Positions 44,564 through 57,400 of a stretch of DNA of 64,000 nucleotides are shown piece after piece. The DNA is from Polytrichum commune. Taxonomy: Eukaryota; Streptophyta; Polytrichopsida; Polytrichales; Polytrichaceae. The DNA lies in assembly GCA_950295325.1 (NCBI GenBank), contig OX485805.1:44108758-44172757 (forward strand), in the 5' to 3' direction. The first letter of the stretch is position 1. Each line of letters starts with the position of its first letter. The notes beneath the pieces were generated by a model. That model did no database searches. It saw only the letters and a list, made by a program, of their open reading frames with translations, and was not told where the DNA came from. The translations under genes were made by a program, and so were the position numbers.

Positions 44564-44636
44564 CGCCGACCGTGGGATTCGAACCCACGACCACGTGGTT
44601 AAAAGCCACGCGCTCTACCAACTGAGCTAGGTCGGC
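44564..44636 (-). tRNA. tRNA-Lys (anticodon UUU)
   Basis: A full cloverleaf can be drawn on the minus strand. The acceptor stem is GCCGACC/GGTCGGC and the D arm lies in TAGCTCAGTTGGTAGAGC. The anticodon stem is CGTGG/CCACG with loop CTTTTAA, giving UUU. The T arm is GTGGG-TTCGAAT-CCCAC and the discriminator base is G. The internal A box (TAGCTCAGTTGG) and B box (GGTTCGAATCC) match consensus. There is no intron, unlike plastid trnK-UUU, so it is a nuclear gene. Confidence 0.96.
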
Positions 44637-44639
44637 TCC

Positions 44640-46490
44640 CCATATTCGGATATGACTGTGCTTGGAATTCTGGGAATTTATTTTTGGTCAGGGTCCAAAA
44701 CATTGTTACAGTTTCATTGGTGAGGACGTGTTTATTTACCCCTAATACCATAAGGCCATATTTGGCATTTTGAACATTTTCGATTTGGTCCACAATACTT
44801 TGCTTAAAACTAAATAGTGTTTTATTATAAACACTAGGGGATCGGTCTTGCAAGGCTTTGTCTTACGGACAAAAGTAAAACTATTTGATAGTGATTTGCT
44901 ATTTTTGTTCTTTTTTCTAGAGCATGGTGGCATATGAGTTTTTGGGACACATTCTTTGACATTTTAAAGGCATTTTTACCTTAAGGTAAGTAATTGTGGA
45001 TAGGTTCAGCTCTAAATAAAATGAACCCAACAAATTGGAAAATATCATTTGTTTTCTAAATGTTTGCATCTTCTTGTCTATTGCTTGGATTTGAGTACTT
45101 GGAAAATTTGTTTTTTATATGGAATGAATTTCTCAAAGCAACCCATATTTGACATGTGCCCAAAGCAAGCCTAGGAAACCATAGTAAATAAGCTCCAAAA
45201 GTAAAATTTTCTTTTTGTAGATGAGCTAAACTCACATGCAAAGGTCTAGAAGGAACAATGTTGCCTCGAGAATAAGAAGACAATCATCAAGAAGGCACAC
45301 CAACCAAAAACGAGACTCGAACATCTCATGTGTTATTCCATTATTGGGATTTCACATCCTACTCTTGATGGTCATATCACTTCAAATGATTAAGAAATTA
45401 AGCTTCTACAGACGCCAACAATGCCAAAGTCCAAATCCTCGGCTCACCTTAATTTTACATGAGTGCCACAAATCCTTGTGCCCACCCAACACAAAGCATG
45501 CATACGCCACTACATACGGTTGCCAAGTGAGCACTCACAATCTTCCCTCAACTCATGAGCTGCATTCCTTAGACCACAATCAATAAATGGTCACAAAGAC
45601 AAGGGGGACACATACAACATTGGTTTGGGATTGCGGCGTCTATGTAAACTCATCTGTTGTGGATGAGGGGGCTCCAATCAAAAATAGTCCCCCTACAAGA
45701 TCGAGGGCCCATTCATTCCAATTTGGGATTGCTAGATTGATATGGGTTCTTTGACTCTATTTCCATAGGCGACTTATCCAAAAACAATCATTTAAAAGTT
45801 ATAATATAATTTATTGTGCTTTCACCTTTGCAATGGATGAATTTACAGAAACACCACATATCCCTAGCTATGTATGGCGGTGTATGTGTTTTGACTCACT
45901 CATGCATTAGAGAGAATATGAGAGTGGAATGTGAAGGACAATATGTATAAGGATCATGTACTCCACTCCACTCCACTCCTCCACAGCTTGGGAGATCGTG
46001 GTGTTTGTGTAAACCCATCTATATTGGATGAAAGGGTTATAGTAAAAACAACTCCTATGTGATGTTAACACGCATTCACTCTATACAAACACTCTCAATT
46101 GTAAGTCCTTTCAAAACAACCCTTCAAAACGCAACCCCAAATAAAAAACGAAGACGTCACTCGAAGTCCTCAATATAATCTGCCCGCCACAACAACCAAC
46201 AAGCGTAGGGCATTGTCACTACAAGAAGTGGGGTTCGATGGTCGATTCTCAATTATTCACATTGTACTTGAAACATGTACCATATAATTCATGCACACGT
46301 TTAATATGAGTTTTGCATTACATTTCTATATTCTTAGATTGACGTCTTGGATTTGAACCAGCCCTCCAACCGAAGAGCTGAAATTCGAGAGCCCTTCAAA
46401 ATGAAACTCATATGAGGGCGTCAATCTTGAACACTGTCCCCCATCTAAAAGCGCCCCTCATTTAGGTGCCACAAATCCTTGGCACCTAAA
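44640..46490. other. Intergenic between tRNA-Lys and the TORTIFOLIA-like gene
   Basis: No gene is recognised. CTCCA pentanucleotide repeats lie near 45958-45984. No open frame shows a family signature. Confidence 0.45.
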
Positions 46491-46498
46491 GAATAACA

Positions 46499-46532
46499 AA
46501 ATACATACACATACACATACACATACACATAC
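46499..46532. repeat. ACATAC hexanucleotide microsatellite
   Basis: About five ACATAC/ACACAT units, 290 bp upstream of the TORTIFOLIA-like start codon, probably within its promoter. Confidence 0.85.
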
Positions 46533-46771
46533 GCAACCCCCATGCGTACATACGTACGCACATACGCATACGGTGGGCGAAGGAGGCCAGCGCTGGCCGT
46601 GGCGATGCGAGCCCAGTGCTGGGGAGCGCGACGCATTCCAAGCCACCTCGTGTCGTCAGCTCCCTTGCTTCGTTCCTTGGATCGCAATCAAATCAACCCA
46701 ACAGGGAGGCAGGCGATGGACACTTGCTGACTCCACTCCCCACTCTATGTAGACGCACAGGTGCTGTAGAG

Positions 46772-46779
46772 AAACCCTA
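46772..46779 (+). promoter_or_regulatory. telo-box motif in the leader of the TORTIFOLIA-like gene
   Basis: AAACCCTA lies 45 bp upstream of the start codon. This motif is common in promoters and leaders of plant genes active in dividing cells. Function here is inferred from motif and position only. Confidence 0.4.
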
Positions 46780-46823
46780 ATCTCGCCACACAGCATTGAG
46801 GTCAGGTGGCTTTGGTGCACGCG

Positions 46824-49800
46824 ATGGCGATGGCGCGGGAGCGAGGAGGAGGAGGGGGAGGAGGAGGAGGGGGAGGCAAGGGAAACAGCAGCAGTGCCAC
46901 ACTCGGATCGAACCGGAGCGGCAGCGGGGGGAAGGCAGTGGTACTCATTGAGCTGAAGCACCGGATCTTGGCCGCGCTACACAAGCTTTCGGACCGCGAC
47001 ACACAGCAGCTGGCAGTAGAGGAGCTGGAGCGGATCGGGCAGAGCTTAACGCCCGAGGGGATCACTCTATTTCTGGCTTGTTTGTACGACACAGACGCGC
47101 AGCAGAAGAGTGTGGTGCGGCGTGAGTGTATTAAGCTGGTTGGAACCCTAGCGAGCTTACATGGGGACATGTTGGCGGGGCATCTGCCTAAGATGGTGAG
47201 CAACATCGTCCGCCGGCTCAAGGACCCGGACTCCAACATCCGGGATGCGTGTGTGGACACTATTGGTGTTCTCGCGGGCCAAATCGGTGGAGCGGAGGCT
47301 GGTGCTGCGGTCACTGTTTTCGTTAAGCCGTTGTTGGAGGCCCTGGGAGAGCAGAACCGGAACTTGCAGGTTGGGGCGTCCTTGTGTCTGGCGAGGGTTA
47401 TCGATTGCTGCAAGGACCCCCACCCTCCCACGTTGCAGCGCCTGTGTCCCCGGGTGGTTAAGCTCTTGGCCAACCCCAATTTTTTGGCTAAGGCTTCGCT
47501 CCTTACCGTCGTTGGGGGGCTTGTTCAGGTAGAGACGAGAGAGATGAGAGAGAGAGAGAGCGAGAGAGAGAGAGACTCTTGTTGCACTCCTCCATTTAGT
47601 TTTTTTGGGTTTTCTCGGATTCTGTGTGAGGTTGGATTGGTTCAGCTCGGGTGGGGAACTGCATTGGGAATATTGGATGTGTCCAATGTGGGATGGGTGT
47701 GGGACAGTTCCAGCTGGGGTGAGAAACCACAATGGAAAAAAATTGAATGTCTCCGATTTAGCTTGAATGTGTGACTGAAGCTTGATACTCATTTTGGGGC
47801 AAGGTAGCTGATGAGTGAGGTGTTGTCGCTGCCATGCACGCCATTTGCACGGTTTTCAGTTTTTGTTTTTTTCCTTCCTTTTTCTCCATTTTCAGATTCT
47901 GTGTGAGGTTGGACTGTCCGAGCTGGGGTGGAAAAATCGAATGTGTCCAATATAGCTTGCTTGTGCGATAGCCCAGCTGGGCACAATGGAATAATCGAAT
48001 GTCCAATGTGGTCTGCATGTGTGACAGAAGCTCTCGATACTCTTGTTTTATCGCATATGTAGGCAAAGGCAGCTGATGAGCGAGTAGGGAGTAATTGTTA
48101 GATAGTTGTCACTGCCGCGAACGCCATGTTGCATGGCTTGATGAGCTTTCTCACTTTCCGGGTCTGCGTATGTCATTGGGTTACCATCGCTTTCTCTCCC
48201 TCCCTGCCGTCCTCCCAATCTCTTATTCGCCTCCACCATGCTCCCCTCTGTTGTTCGTATTTAATCCTTTTTGGTCAGCTCTTGGGCTTCAGGAATGAAG
48301 TCTCTACTCGCAAATAGTCTGCACTAAGACTGGATCAGAACTTACCTGCAGAAAAGTCTGATAGTTGTGCGAGTTTCTTTCCCTACTCTAGAAGGGATGT
48401 GATTACCTTCAAGAGCTTCAAGGGATTGCAACTTGATCTTGTCTTCCAAATTGGGATCTCTTCAATGTCGAGAGCGTGCTTACAAATACTTAGAGAAGGT
48501 CGAGAATGATTATCATCAATCGTTCCTGGCTGAACTGTTGGTTGTAAGGATTTTGAACTGTAGAAATAAGTTTCAGAAGAATACTGCACAAGTTACTGCA
48601 TATTCAACGAGGATGTTATTGGTGTGTTGGTTGCTTATGCCTGCTGATATCAGCTGACAGCATGCCCATACTCTCCTGTTTTGACTGGGAAGTGTCAGAA
48701 TAGTTCTGCGTATTTGCCTTAATACTTCTACAGTTTCCCATTATGTGCGCAAAGTCCTTGTTCACTTACTATGGCTGTCTGCTTGTGCAGACTCTATACA
48801 CTGTTCCTTAGTGAATTTTTTTTGACATGTGCAGCAAGGAATACTGTATAGACGTGTATCTGTTGAACTCGACATCAGATTTGCATTTGGGATAGAGATG
48901 TTACTTTCAATGTACATGGGAATACAGGCACATTGTAGAAGTAAATGCAATTTCATTGATCACATGTAATATCCTGGGTCGTCTCTGCCCATCTCTTGAT
49001 TATTGACAGTGATGCAGGTGCCTGGAGCAGTGACATCTTCACAGCTGCCTGTTCTGATGTCAACTGTTCAAGATGAGTTTGAAAGCAGTGAGTGGGCAGT
49101 GCGCAAGGCAGCAGCAGACACCCTAGCTTGCATGGCTACAGCATTGGGTCCAGCCCTGGCACCTTATAAGGCGTCTGCAACGTCTGCCCTTGACAGCTGC
49201 CGCTTCGACAAGGTACAATTTTAACTGGCAACCAGATGCATTTCACTGTGGGTGCCTCACTTCTTTCCTACAGTTGCAGTTCTGTGTAGCATACTTTTGT
49301 ATGCTGCATCTTTGTCTGCAGTTAGAATTCCCACCATTAGGTTGTAGCCTCTCGGTTCTTTGTTTTTATCTTCTGAAAACATAACATTGTCTCAAAAGGA
49401 AGCTTTTTGATAGGTATCAGCATATCACAAAGAGTGTAAGTTCACATCTGGATTTTGTGTGTGCTTCTTGTGATCAATCAGGTGAAGCCTGTCCGAGATA
49501 GTGTTAGTGAAGCATTGCAACTCTGGAAGACTGTCCATGACCCTTCACAAAGTATAGTACTTTTCTCTACATGCGTGCCCTTGTGATGGCATGTACAATG
49601 AAATATGTGTAACTTTTCTAGCATCTCACTGAATTTCGTATTTATTGTGGTGCTTCTTTTAGACTGCCTCATTTTTGTTGCATGAGTATTTGAAATTAGA
49701 GTGAAGTATCTAAGGTGACGTTTTTTTGCAGCTGGCAGCACACCCGATAGCCATGATTCTCCACGTCACTGTTTGGATGAAGATGCATTGACCCCTTCCA

Positions 49801-52800
49801 TGTCTGACCGGAAGAATGGTCTGTTGGCAAAGTCTTTTGACTTAAATTCAGCATATTCTGATAGTAGCGGGAGATCAAAATCATTACCTGAAAAGAGGGG
49901 ATTAGCTTTGAAAAAGAGAACCCCAGCTCTCAGTGATAAGAAGACTAATCCTGACTTCTTTCGGAAGCTAGAGACTGCCAGGAATGTGGAGTTGAGGGAT
50001 TCAACTGATTGGCAAATAGAAGTTGCTGTTCCACGTGCTTCACCACCGGAAGGAAATTCAATCTCTGGAATTGCAAGCTGTGGGCGTTTGGATCATCATG
50101 GAAATTCAATGGACTCAACAGCAGGGTCTGGTTCACCGGCTTATGGAACGTCTGGATATTTGACCCCTAAGGAGTTTAACGCAATGGAACTTCGTTCTGA
50201 ACAGGAAGAGGGTGTTCAGATTGATAAGTCAGCTGATAATGATGAAATTGCAAGTAAGAAACCTGGTTGCTCTAGCCCTTAGTTGTTACTTTATCCTTTT
50301 CAGGATGTTATGAGTAAATTTTATGAGGATCAATTCAATTTTCGTAGCTTTAAGGCATTGACTTGTAGGTAGAAGCTTGAAGACAATATCCCAAGTATTG
50401 TAGTTTGACACATCTAATTTGATGGGGGTGCTGAATGCATTTTTATGTCCCTAACTGATTCTGACATTTTTGGTGCTGAATTGTTCTATGTTGTTGGACA
50501 GGTTTTGTTTGTCGCACTTCAAAGTCTACACCAATTCAAGATTCTTTGAAGAATACTGGGAATTGGGGAGATCAACTCCACCTGCGCAGTCCAAAAGAAG
50601 AGTTTCACTCATGGGATGCCAATGCCTCTGCTCCCAGCAGTAATGACATGTGTCCAGACTGGGCAGCTGTGCGCCAAACTTTACAAAATCTTGAACGACA
50701 ACAGCGCACTTTGATGGAGATGCTGCAGGTCAACAACAGGCTTTTTTCCTCCTTTGTTGTTTGAGTTTGACTTTCAAATTACTGTGCGGCATGTGATCAT
50801 CTTATTTTTGCATTTGAGAAATGGTTTTGGGTAAATATATGCAGGCTCTTGGGTCTCCATTTAGAAGAGTTAATATTGATTGACAAAGGTGAGTAGTATT
50901 GAATTCACTTTGAAGATCTGTTGATTAATTTAATGCATAGGTTAGTAGCAATAAGTTTATGTATGGTGGTCTGGTCAACTTGGAGCAATTCTGTAGCTAT
51001 GCTTCGGTAATTGTGTTGGCACATATGTATGTGAGTTTGTGCACTGGTCTTTGAAGTGGCAGCTTGAAGTTTTGTCTTTGTGCATGATCGTGCTATTTTA
51101 GTCCAGATTGTTCAGTCACTTCATACACTTTACTCACTGAACCTGGAAAAGATATGCTTCTTTAGAGGGTACAATTGGCAAATCTTTTCAACATGTTGAC
51201 AAGATGTAGGGGTGTGGAAATTATTTAATTTATTGTGGGTTTTCCTTTTGGAATCTGTGCTAGGCAGGATTCTGTGGCGCGTGTACATGACAGCATGCAA
51301 GACTTAGAGGGGCGTGTATGTAGGCTGGAAAATTTGGTGGATGATATGGCTCAAAATGTGAATAATAATTCAGAATGTATTTTGCCTGTTGGTGGTACAC
51401 CGACATTTGAAGGCCCTCATAGTCATCCTCTTGGCAAATTCATTTCCGGCGACGAGTTTATGAGCTACAAGGTTGGAAAAGGGGAGGAAGAAGAAGGCAC
51501 GATACCATTGAGTGTACAGAGCCAAGATTCACTCGAGAAATTGACCGAATCCACATCTGGAGATTCGGACGATTTTTCCTTTGGTTTGGGTCATCAAATG
51601 TCACGCGGCTCATCAGCACAGAGCTCAAGGCAAGCTGGTCCCTCGACGATTTCAAGCCATTTACGAAAAGTGAGTAGTAGGCAGGATGGAGATAATAATA
51701 TTGAGCAGGTGGGAAATAATCGAGTTCGTGACCAAGGTTCAGGTCCTGTCCAGCAAGGCGAAGGACCATCAGCTCGAAGTGTTTGGCAAGCGTCAAAAGA
51801 TGAGGCCATGACAGTTGCTGCGATTCGGGGTGCAGCTATCCCAAATAAGCCTTCCTCCCATCGAAAACATACTTCTCGCAGCTTTGGTACAGATCAGAAA
51901 CCCAATTCTGCAGGTGGTGGACCATTTTGGATGCTTTGGAGCCGAGCTATGGAGAGTGTAAGGTCGGGTGACTTAGATGTTGCCTACATTGACATTCTTT
52001 TGAGTGGGGATGAACTTTTACTCGTGCGGCTTATGGGTCGAACAGGGCCTGTGTTGCAACAACTTAGCCCTGGTACTGTAATGCAGCTTATGAGCAGCGT
52101 TAAGCGATTTTTGCAGCAGCAAAGCTTTTTGGACTGTATAATTCCTTGGATTCAGCAGGTGCGTTACCTGGGTTTTTCTTTACAAAATGGGCTTCTCTAC
52201 TACATACATGATGTCATAGAGTTATTCTTTTAAACTCTATCAAGGGGACTATTTGTCAGGAAAATAGTCCCTTACAAATTCCCATTGTAGTGCTTGAATT
52301 TGAATTAAGAGCAATCTATTTCGGTTTGTTGAGGGCCAAACTCATTTTAGGACCTTCTTGGCATGCCAAAACGAGTTTGACCCTGAATGAATCTCCAAGA
52401 ATTGATACCACAAAGTGTTCAAAAGAGTTTGGATTATGTGCTCAGAATATGATAAGCATTCTAGGTTCAATAGTCAACATAATAATTGGGAGCACAAGAA
52501 TCTTCACTTTGATAATGAATGAGATACTCATATTAGATCTGAAAGTTATGAGGAAAGTGGCTATGGCCTTGATTTGGATGCTAAGTATCTCAAACTAATT
52601 GCATATTTCATATCCTAGGAAGCAGGCTAGTCGAAAGCAGTAACTATTCTAGGCCTATCTACCTGGAGTAACCATTTACCTTACATATGTGATTTTGCCG
52701 ACAACTCATTGATGGTCTCATTGGATGCACAGGTGTCAGATATGGTTGCAAGCAACAGTGCTAACTCTTTGGAGCTGACTGAAGACATGAAAAAAGACCT

Positions 52801-52924
52801 TGTCATGGCTTTGCAGGATGCTTCGACATCAGAATATGCAGAGAGTTGGATAGGTGCTAAAATTTCTCAGTTTTCCCAGCAGCTTGCAAATGCATGGTGT
52901 GATGACAGTAGTATTAGAGATTAG
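46824..52924 (+). CDS. TOR1: TORTIFOLIA1/SPIRAL2-like microtubule-associated protein
   Basis: Plant-specific protein that binds cortical microtubules and their minus ends and governs growth handedness (family knowledge). Exons: 46824-47528, 49018-49212, 49482-49551, 49732-50253, 50502-50728, 51268-52158, 52733-52924. All are GT-AG with consistent phases, totalling 933 codons plus TAG. The start is the first in-frame ATG, followed by a Gly tract (residues 8-19). Residues about 40-325 form HEAT repeats, a TOG-like array (LKHRILAALHKLSDRDTQQL, IVRRLKDPDSNIRDAC, SSEWAVRKAAADTLA, VKPVRDSVSEALQLW). Residues about 330-550 are Ser-rich and likely disordered. About 559-605 is a predicted coiled coil (LERQQRTLMEMLQ, LEGRVCRLENLVDDM). 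From about 793 comes the conserved C-terminal domain (LWSRAMESVRSGDLDVAY, ELLLVRLMGRTGPVL, IIPWIQQV). Arabidopsis TOR1 is about 860 residues (from memory). It could be the orthologue of TOR1 or of a TOR1-like paralogue. Confidence 0.92.
47541..47574. repeat. GA microsatellite at the start of intron 1
   Basis: About fifteen GA units, with a T and a C interruption, starting 13 bp after the first splice donor of the TORTIFOLIA-like gene. Confidence 0.85.
47590..48150. repeat. Diverged tandem duplication in intron 1 of the TORTIFOLIA-like gene
   Basis: GATTCTGTGTGAGGTTGGA, AATGTGTCCAAT, GTGTGACWGAAGC, GCTGATGAGYGAG and GTTGTCRCTGCC occur in the same order in 47610-47850 and 47893-48150. Confidence 0.75.
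52300..52690 (-). mobile_element. TTAAGGTAAGCAG-family fragment in intron 6 of the TORTIFOLIA-like gene
   Basis: It shares GTGCTCAGAATATGATAAGC, AATCTTCACTTTGATAATGA-like and CTATCTACCTGG blocks with the inverted copies at 10016 and elsewhere. The ends are eroded and no perfect TIR remains. Confidence 0.5.
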
Positions 52925-53841
52925 GTTTGTGTACGCTGCCGGCCCTTTGTGGGGGTTGTGTGCTAGCAAAACAAAAAAATCTGAGTTGTAAGCTGCACTT
53001 TTGTGGATAAAAAAAGAGCTCAAGTATCTGAAGTTCAGCAACTTTCGACGTGTGTGCTTATTGTCATTTTTTGGCATCGTCTCTAAAACCCACGTCTAGT
53101 TGAATGTTTGTGTGAACTTGTCTGAGTGCACCTTTGATTAGTGCCATAAAGTCATAACGTTTCTGCAAGTCCTAATTTGAAGGCATACTGTATCTGATCA
53201 TAATCGGCACTTCAATGTAGGAGGTGCCTTGAAAGACTTGGCCCGAAAATGAGCCCACCTTTATACCTTACGAGTCGATTAGTGGGCGAATTAGTGAGCA
53301 TGAAGGGAATTGTTAGTGGGAGTTAATTTTAGGATTCTCTCTGAATCCAACTGCATAATACCTCGAAACCACTCAGTTCTCAAAGTTGTACACTTATGAG
53401 GGATGTTCGACATTCCTCAAAGTTAGGGTAAGAAACTGTGAACTCTTCACCGAAGGGCTGTCAAATGATAGTCTGGAAAGAGGACACAGAGTGGTGGGAC
53501 GTGACACCTCCTATTCGGCTAGCAATGCTTTCGTGAGGTTCAAAGGTATGTAACAATGCTCCGTATACTAAATTTTGTGTGACCTACATCAACTTAGAGT
53601 TTGTCATGGTGGGTTGACAATGTTGTTTTTGGTGTGATTTGGTGTGATAATAGTGGTTGGAGATGACTTGTAGGGTTCCACCAACTTCCACAATGTCCAA
53701 TTAACGGAAGTGTTGATTAATCGGTAAGATTCTATTGCACCACCTTCAATGCTCAATCCTATACACTCTTGTTTTGTATCTTTCACTTAACAAAGTTACG
53801 AGAGATAGAGAAGAGAGATGTCATCTACTTCATTGGAGCAA
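52925..53841. other. Spacer and probable 3' UTR of the TORTIFOLIA-like gene
   Basis: The first few hundred bases after TAG should hold the 3' UTR; no clear polyadenylation signal stands out. The rest shows no gene. Confidence 0.4.
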
Positions 53842-54190
53842 TTAAGGTAAGCAGGTCTTAAACGGGCATGTTTAGCTCTGCACCCACTCCATAGGACATG
53901 TTGATTAGCAAATTCAAATCATGCCCACGGCCATTTTCCTTACAGTTTTTGGAGCTTGTATGTTTATCTTATTCATTATGAGAGTGAAGATTCTCTTTCA
54001 CAGTAAATGATCATATAGGTCCCCCCCAAGTTGACTATTGAGCTTAGAATGGTTAACGAAATTTGAGCACAATTCTTTTTTAAACACATGATGTCTTTTT
54101 GGTGTCCGTTGTAGATCCACACTCAACCACACCACTCAAATATAGGTGCCTATTCAAGATGAGTAACTGAATTAGGTCTGCTTACCTTAA
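53842..54190 (+). mobile_element. Best-preserved copy of the TTAAGGTAAGCAG TIR family
   Basis: The 349-bp element has 13-bp perfect inverted termini TTAAGGTAAGCAG / CTGCTTACCTTAA. Treating the outer TTA(A) as target duplication fits PIF/Harbinger or piggyBac-type insertion; I cannot decide which. It lies about 290 bp upstream of the proposed dynein start codon. There is no open frame of note. Confidence 0.75.
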
Positions 54191-54477
54191 GTAAAATTGA
54201 AATTTTATGCTTCACAAATGTAGGTAACAAAGCTCAGCACATTATATATGTATTTGACCTATACTGAGATACAAGTCTAGGAGTGGAGGTTGTAGGGTTT
54301 CATTTAAAGTTGGTGCTTGCAAAGACTGCTAATCGATAGATTTGAAAGCAAATATTGCCTCCTACAAATATATCATTCTTATCAATATCCTTCTTACCCA
54401 AAAAATTGTCTGTTCTTGAAGAACTTCATAGGTGGGAAGCTTGTGAAAATTGTTTGCGAGAAAGATCTGCCAAAGAG

Positions 54478-57400
54478 ATGGCACCGTCTCCTGCAGATGT
54501 CAGTAATTATTCTACCTTCAAAACCCATGGAACTTTTTATTGACATTGCTTCTATTCATGAAGTTTTGAATCACATGAGAACACCCTAAAATTAAAAAAT
54601 ATCATTGGTAATGCAGGATGGGGTTTCACCGGATGACTTTTTTTGGTTGATTGAAGATGCTTACAACAAACGGAGGAAGGTTTGTCCACTTTCTTACAAT
54701 TCCTGAATCATCGGTTACTTGACAAATGAGAATACAATTATGATCATGTTTTGGTAGGGAGTTTTGCCCCACTCTTGGCATTTTATAATGTTTTAAGGAG
54801 TGTTCAAGTGGAGTCAAAACCCCCAATTTGGTTGAATAAAAAGTAAGGTGTTTTGACTTTGGCCAAAAGACAGCTATATAAAAAATGGCTTTCATGGCAA
54901 ACTTTCATGGCAAACTCACAAGGCATCAAACTTTTAGGGTGATCTGATAGTTTGTTTGTGCTATCCAATACTTTGAGTACGTACATTTACCCCAAATTCG
55001 TACAGTTTTTGGGTGCGAGATCTCCAAGCATATATAGAGAGCATAGTCTTATATCGAAACTTCAAATGCAGGAGGAAGATGGGTTAAGTGCTCGGAGTAA
55101 ATTGGCTCCGGTGATGAGCACTGAAAATCTCTTCACCAACTCTATTGTCGCCAAGACGGACAGAGAGAAAAACAAGCACATGCCAACCAACCGAATAGCC
55201 ATGTTTTGCACGTACGTTTTGAATGCAAATAATAATAATAATAATAATAATCATTCACATGTTTATTAGGTCAGGATGTTGAAGTATGGGCTTCTCATAA
55301 ACCCATGTGTCTGGTTCTACTATCATTCTGAATGAATCTGTTGATTTATTTCTTAATTGCAGGCCGACTGTGCAATGGGATGGGTTGATTGCGCATGCAC
55401 CAGACCCCATAAATTGCCAAGACTTTCATACTGACATCGACCACTGGAGAATCTCGACTGGGTTGAAGAGGAAATGGCAATCGCAAGACTTTCACGACGC
55501 GATTGGTCAAATCCCTTACTACCAAAAGGGGTACCAATGCATGTACCCGAAGAAGGATCGGAAGCTTTCTATCCACCGCCAAAACTCATCTTCAAGCGGC
55601 TTTCCAAGCGTGACGAGTGAGGGTGAGGCGAGCTCCCTAACTTCGAGTAGGAATGAAGAACGTGCGAGTGTTATTGACGAGGTTGAGAATTGGGAGAGCT
55701 CGTCCACCACAAATGACATTGCGCCCACCACAAGCAAGAAGGTATGTAATTTTTTTTAGTGTGAGTTTGTGTTGTGACGATATAGAAGAGTTTCTTGGTG
55801 TGATTTATGATATAACTTGACCAACTGCTTTTTCTTCTGTGGCCCTCAAGCGTCAGAGTGGCCACAAACATGTTTTGGCATTGCCCGAAATAGAGGTGAA
55901 CTGAAAACTTTGGGCACCAAATTTCTAGACCTTCCATGTTTGGAAGGTTTCGGTGCTTGCTTGGAGGTAGGTTTGAGGTTTGAGCAAAGAATATTCTACA
56001 TTGGTTCATTGAGAGTGCCAAAAGGTGCTAAAGTGAGTTTGGCTGTCAATGGACCAAAATAAGTTTCTTGTCATCAAAATTCAAAGGTTCCAACATCAAA
56101 ACTCCCTACCAAAACATGAGTGTTAGAAGACTTTCACTCTGAAGGGTACTGTTCATTCGGAGTTGGCCCCCTATGATTTTCCATATGGCATACAATTGTT
56201 TCATAATCTCTTTCCACCTGGGGTGCATGCTTGAAGGTTCCAACACCACTTGAACGCTCCTTAAACATTATAAAAATTGGCAAAAGGGGGGGAAACTCAC
56301 TACCTAGCCAGTTTCTGTAAAAGGAAATAACCTAATTATGATCACATTCACTTTATTGAGCCTGCCAAAGAGGGCCTTCCTAAATCTGTTCTAATAAAAA
56401 AGCTGCTCACTTGGGATCGCTTGAGTTATTTTTCATGCTACAGATGAAGCCACACAATTTCTGGCCATATTTTATACTATTATTATATGTGTAATAACAA
56501 TCATTACATGTGAATGCATCTATCATGAACCGTGACTTATAATGGATTCTAACATACTGGTACATATCCAACTCTAAAATGCACTTACATGGAAGAATAT
56601 CATCATAAGTCATCTATGACTTTCACCTAGAGCATTCATTAGACATTCACCTCTACTTCAGATATAGCACCCCCAATTCTCATGTTGAAAAAGGGGAAAA
56701 AAAAAAAAAAAACCGACATGAAAAAGCTTGACATGGATATTGCAATGTTCATGTAGGAAATTCCCATTTTTGATCTATTCCAACTGCAATCCAAAATACA
56801 TGAGAAACCCGTGAAGAAAGCGCCGACGACACTGAATGAATTTCCAAGGCCTCGTCTAGTGCACAGTCCTCGGAGTTTTCATGCTGCAAAGATACGGCCT
56901 TTGCCACTCCCGCCTTCCAAATTGGGCCAAGTGATTGAAACCATCATTCGGTATCAAGGCTATTTGGATGAAAGCATCGATGTGCAGTTCCTTGCGCCAT
57001 TGCAAAACCGGTGGTTGACGCGAGCCACGAAATTGATCGGATCATGTGCCAAAAGGTTGGTGGATGCGGACGTGTATCACGAAGTTTGTGTTGTTGTTGC
57101 GGAGGAAATTCATAAAGTGTACAAGCAAGCGATGCGGAAAACGATCCTCGACTACATATTGCGGGTAACTTATGTTTTGTTTCTTGATGAAAGCTATAAT
57201 TGTATTTGGAAGCTTTAATCGATTGCTAAATACTACTCACCTACGAAACAGTTCATTGACACTTGGAACAGATTCTCGACTACATAGTTTGTGTATGCGT
57301 TGTCTCTGAAAAAACTATTTTGCTGAAATTGTAACCTTCAATTGATTGCCAAATACCTACCTACACAACAGTTCATCGAAACTTAGGACAAATTATTGAC

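Noticed and set aside
46802-47792. Long minus-strand open frames (225 and 211 codons) opposite TORTIFOLIA exon 1
   Set aside because: They mirror a GC-rich conserved exon and have no family signature; typical antisense shadow.
50844-50890. Possible small exon of the TORTIFOLIA-like gene between an AG and GTGAGT
   Set aside because: It contains an in-frame TGA, and exon 5 to exon 6 joins in phase without it.
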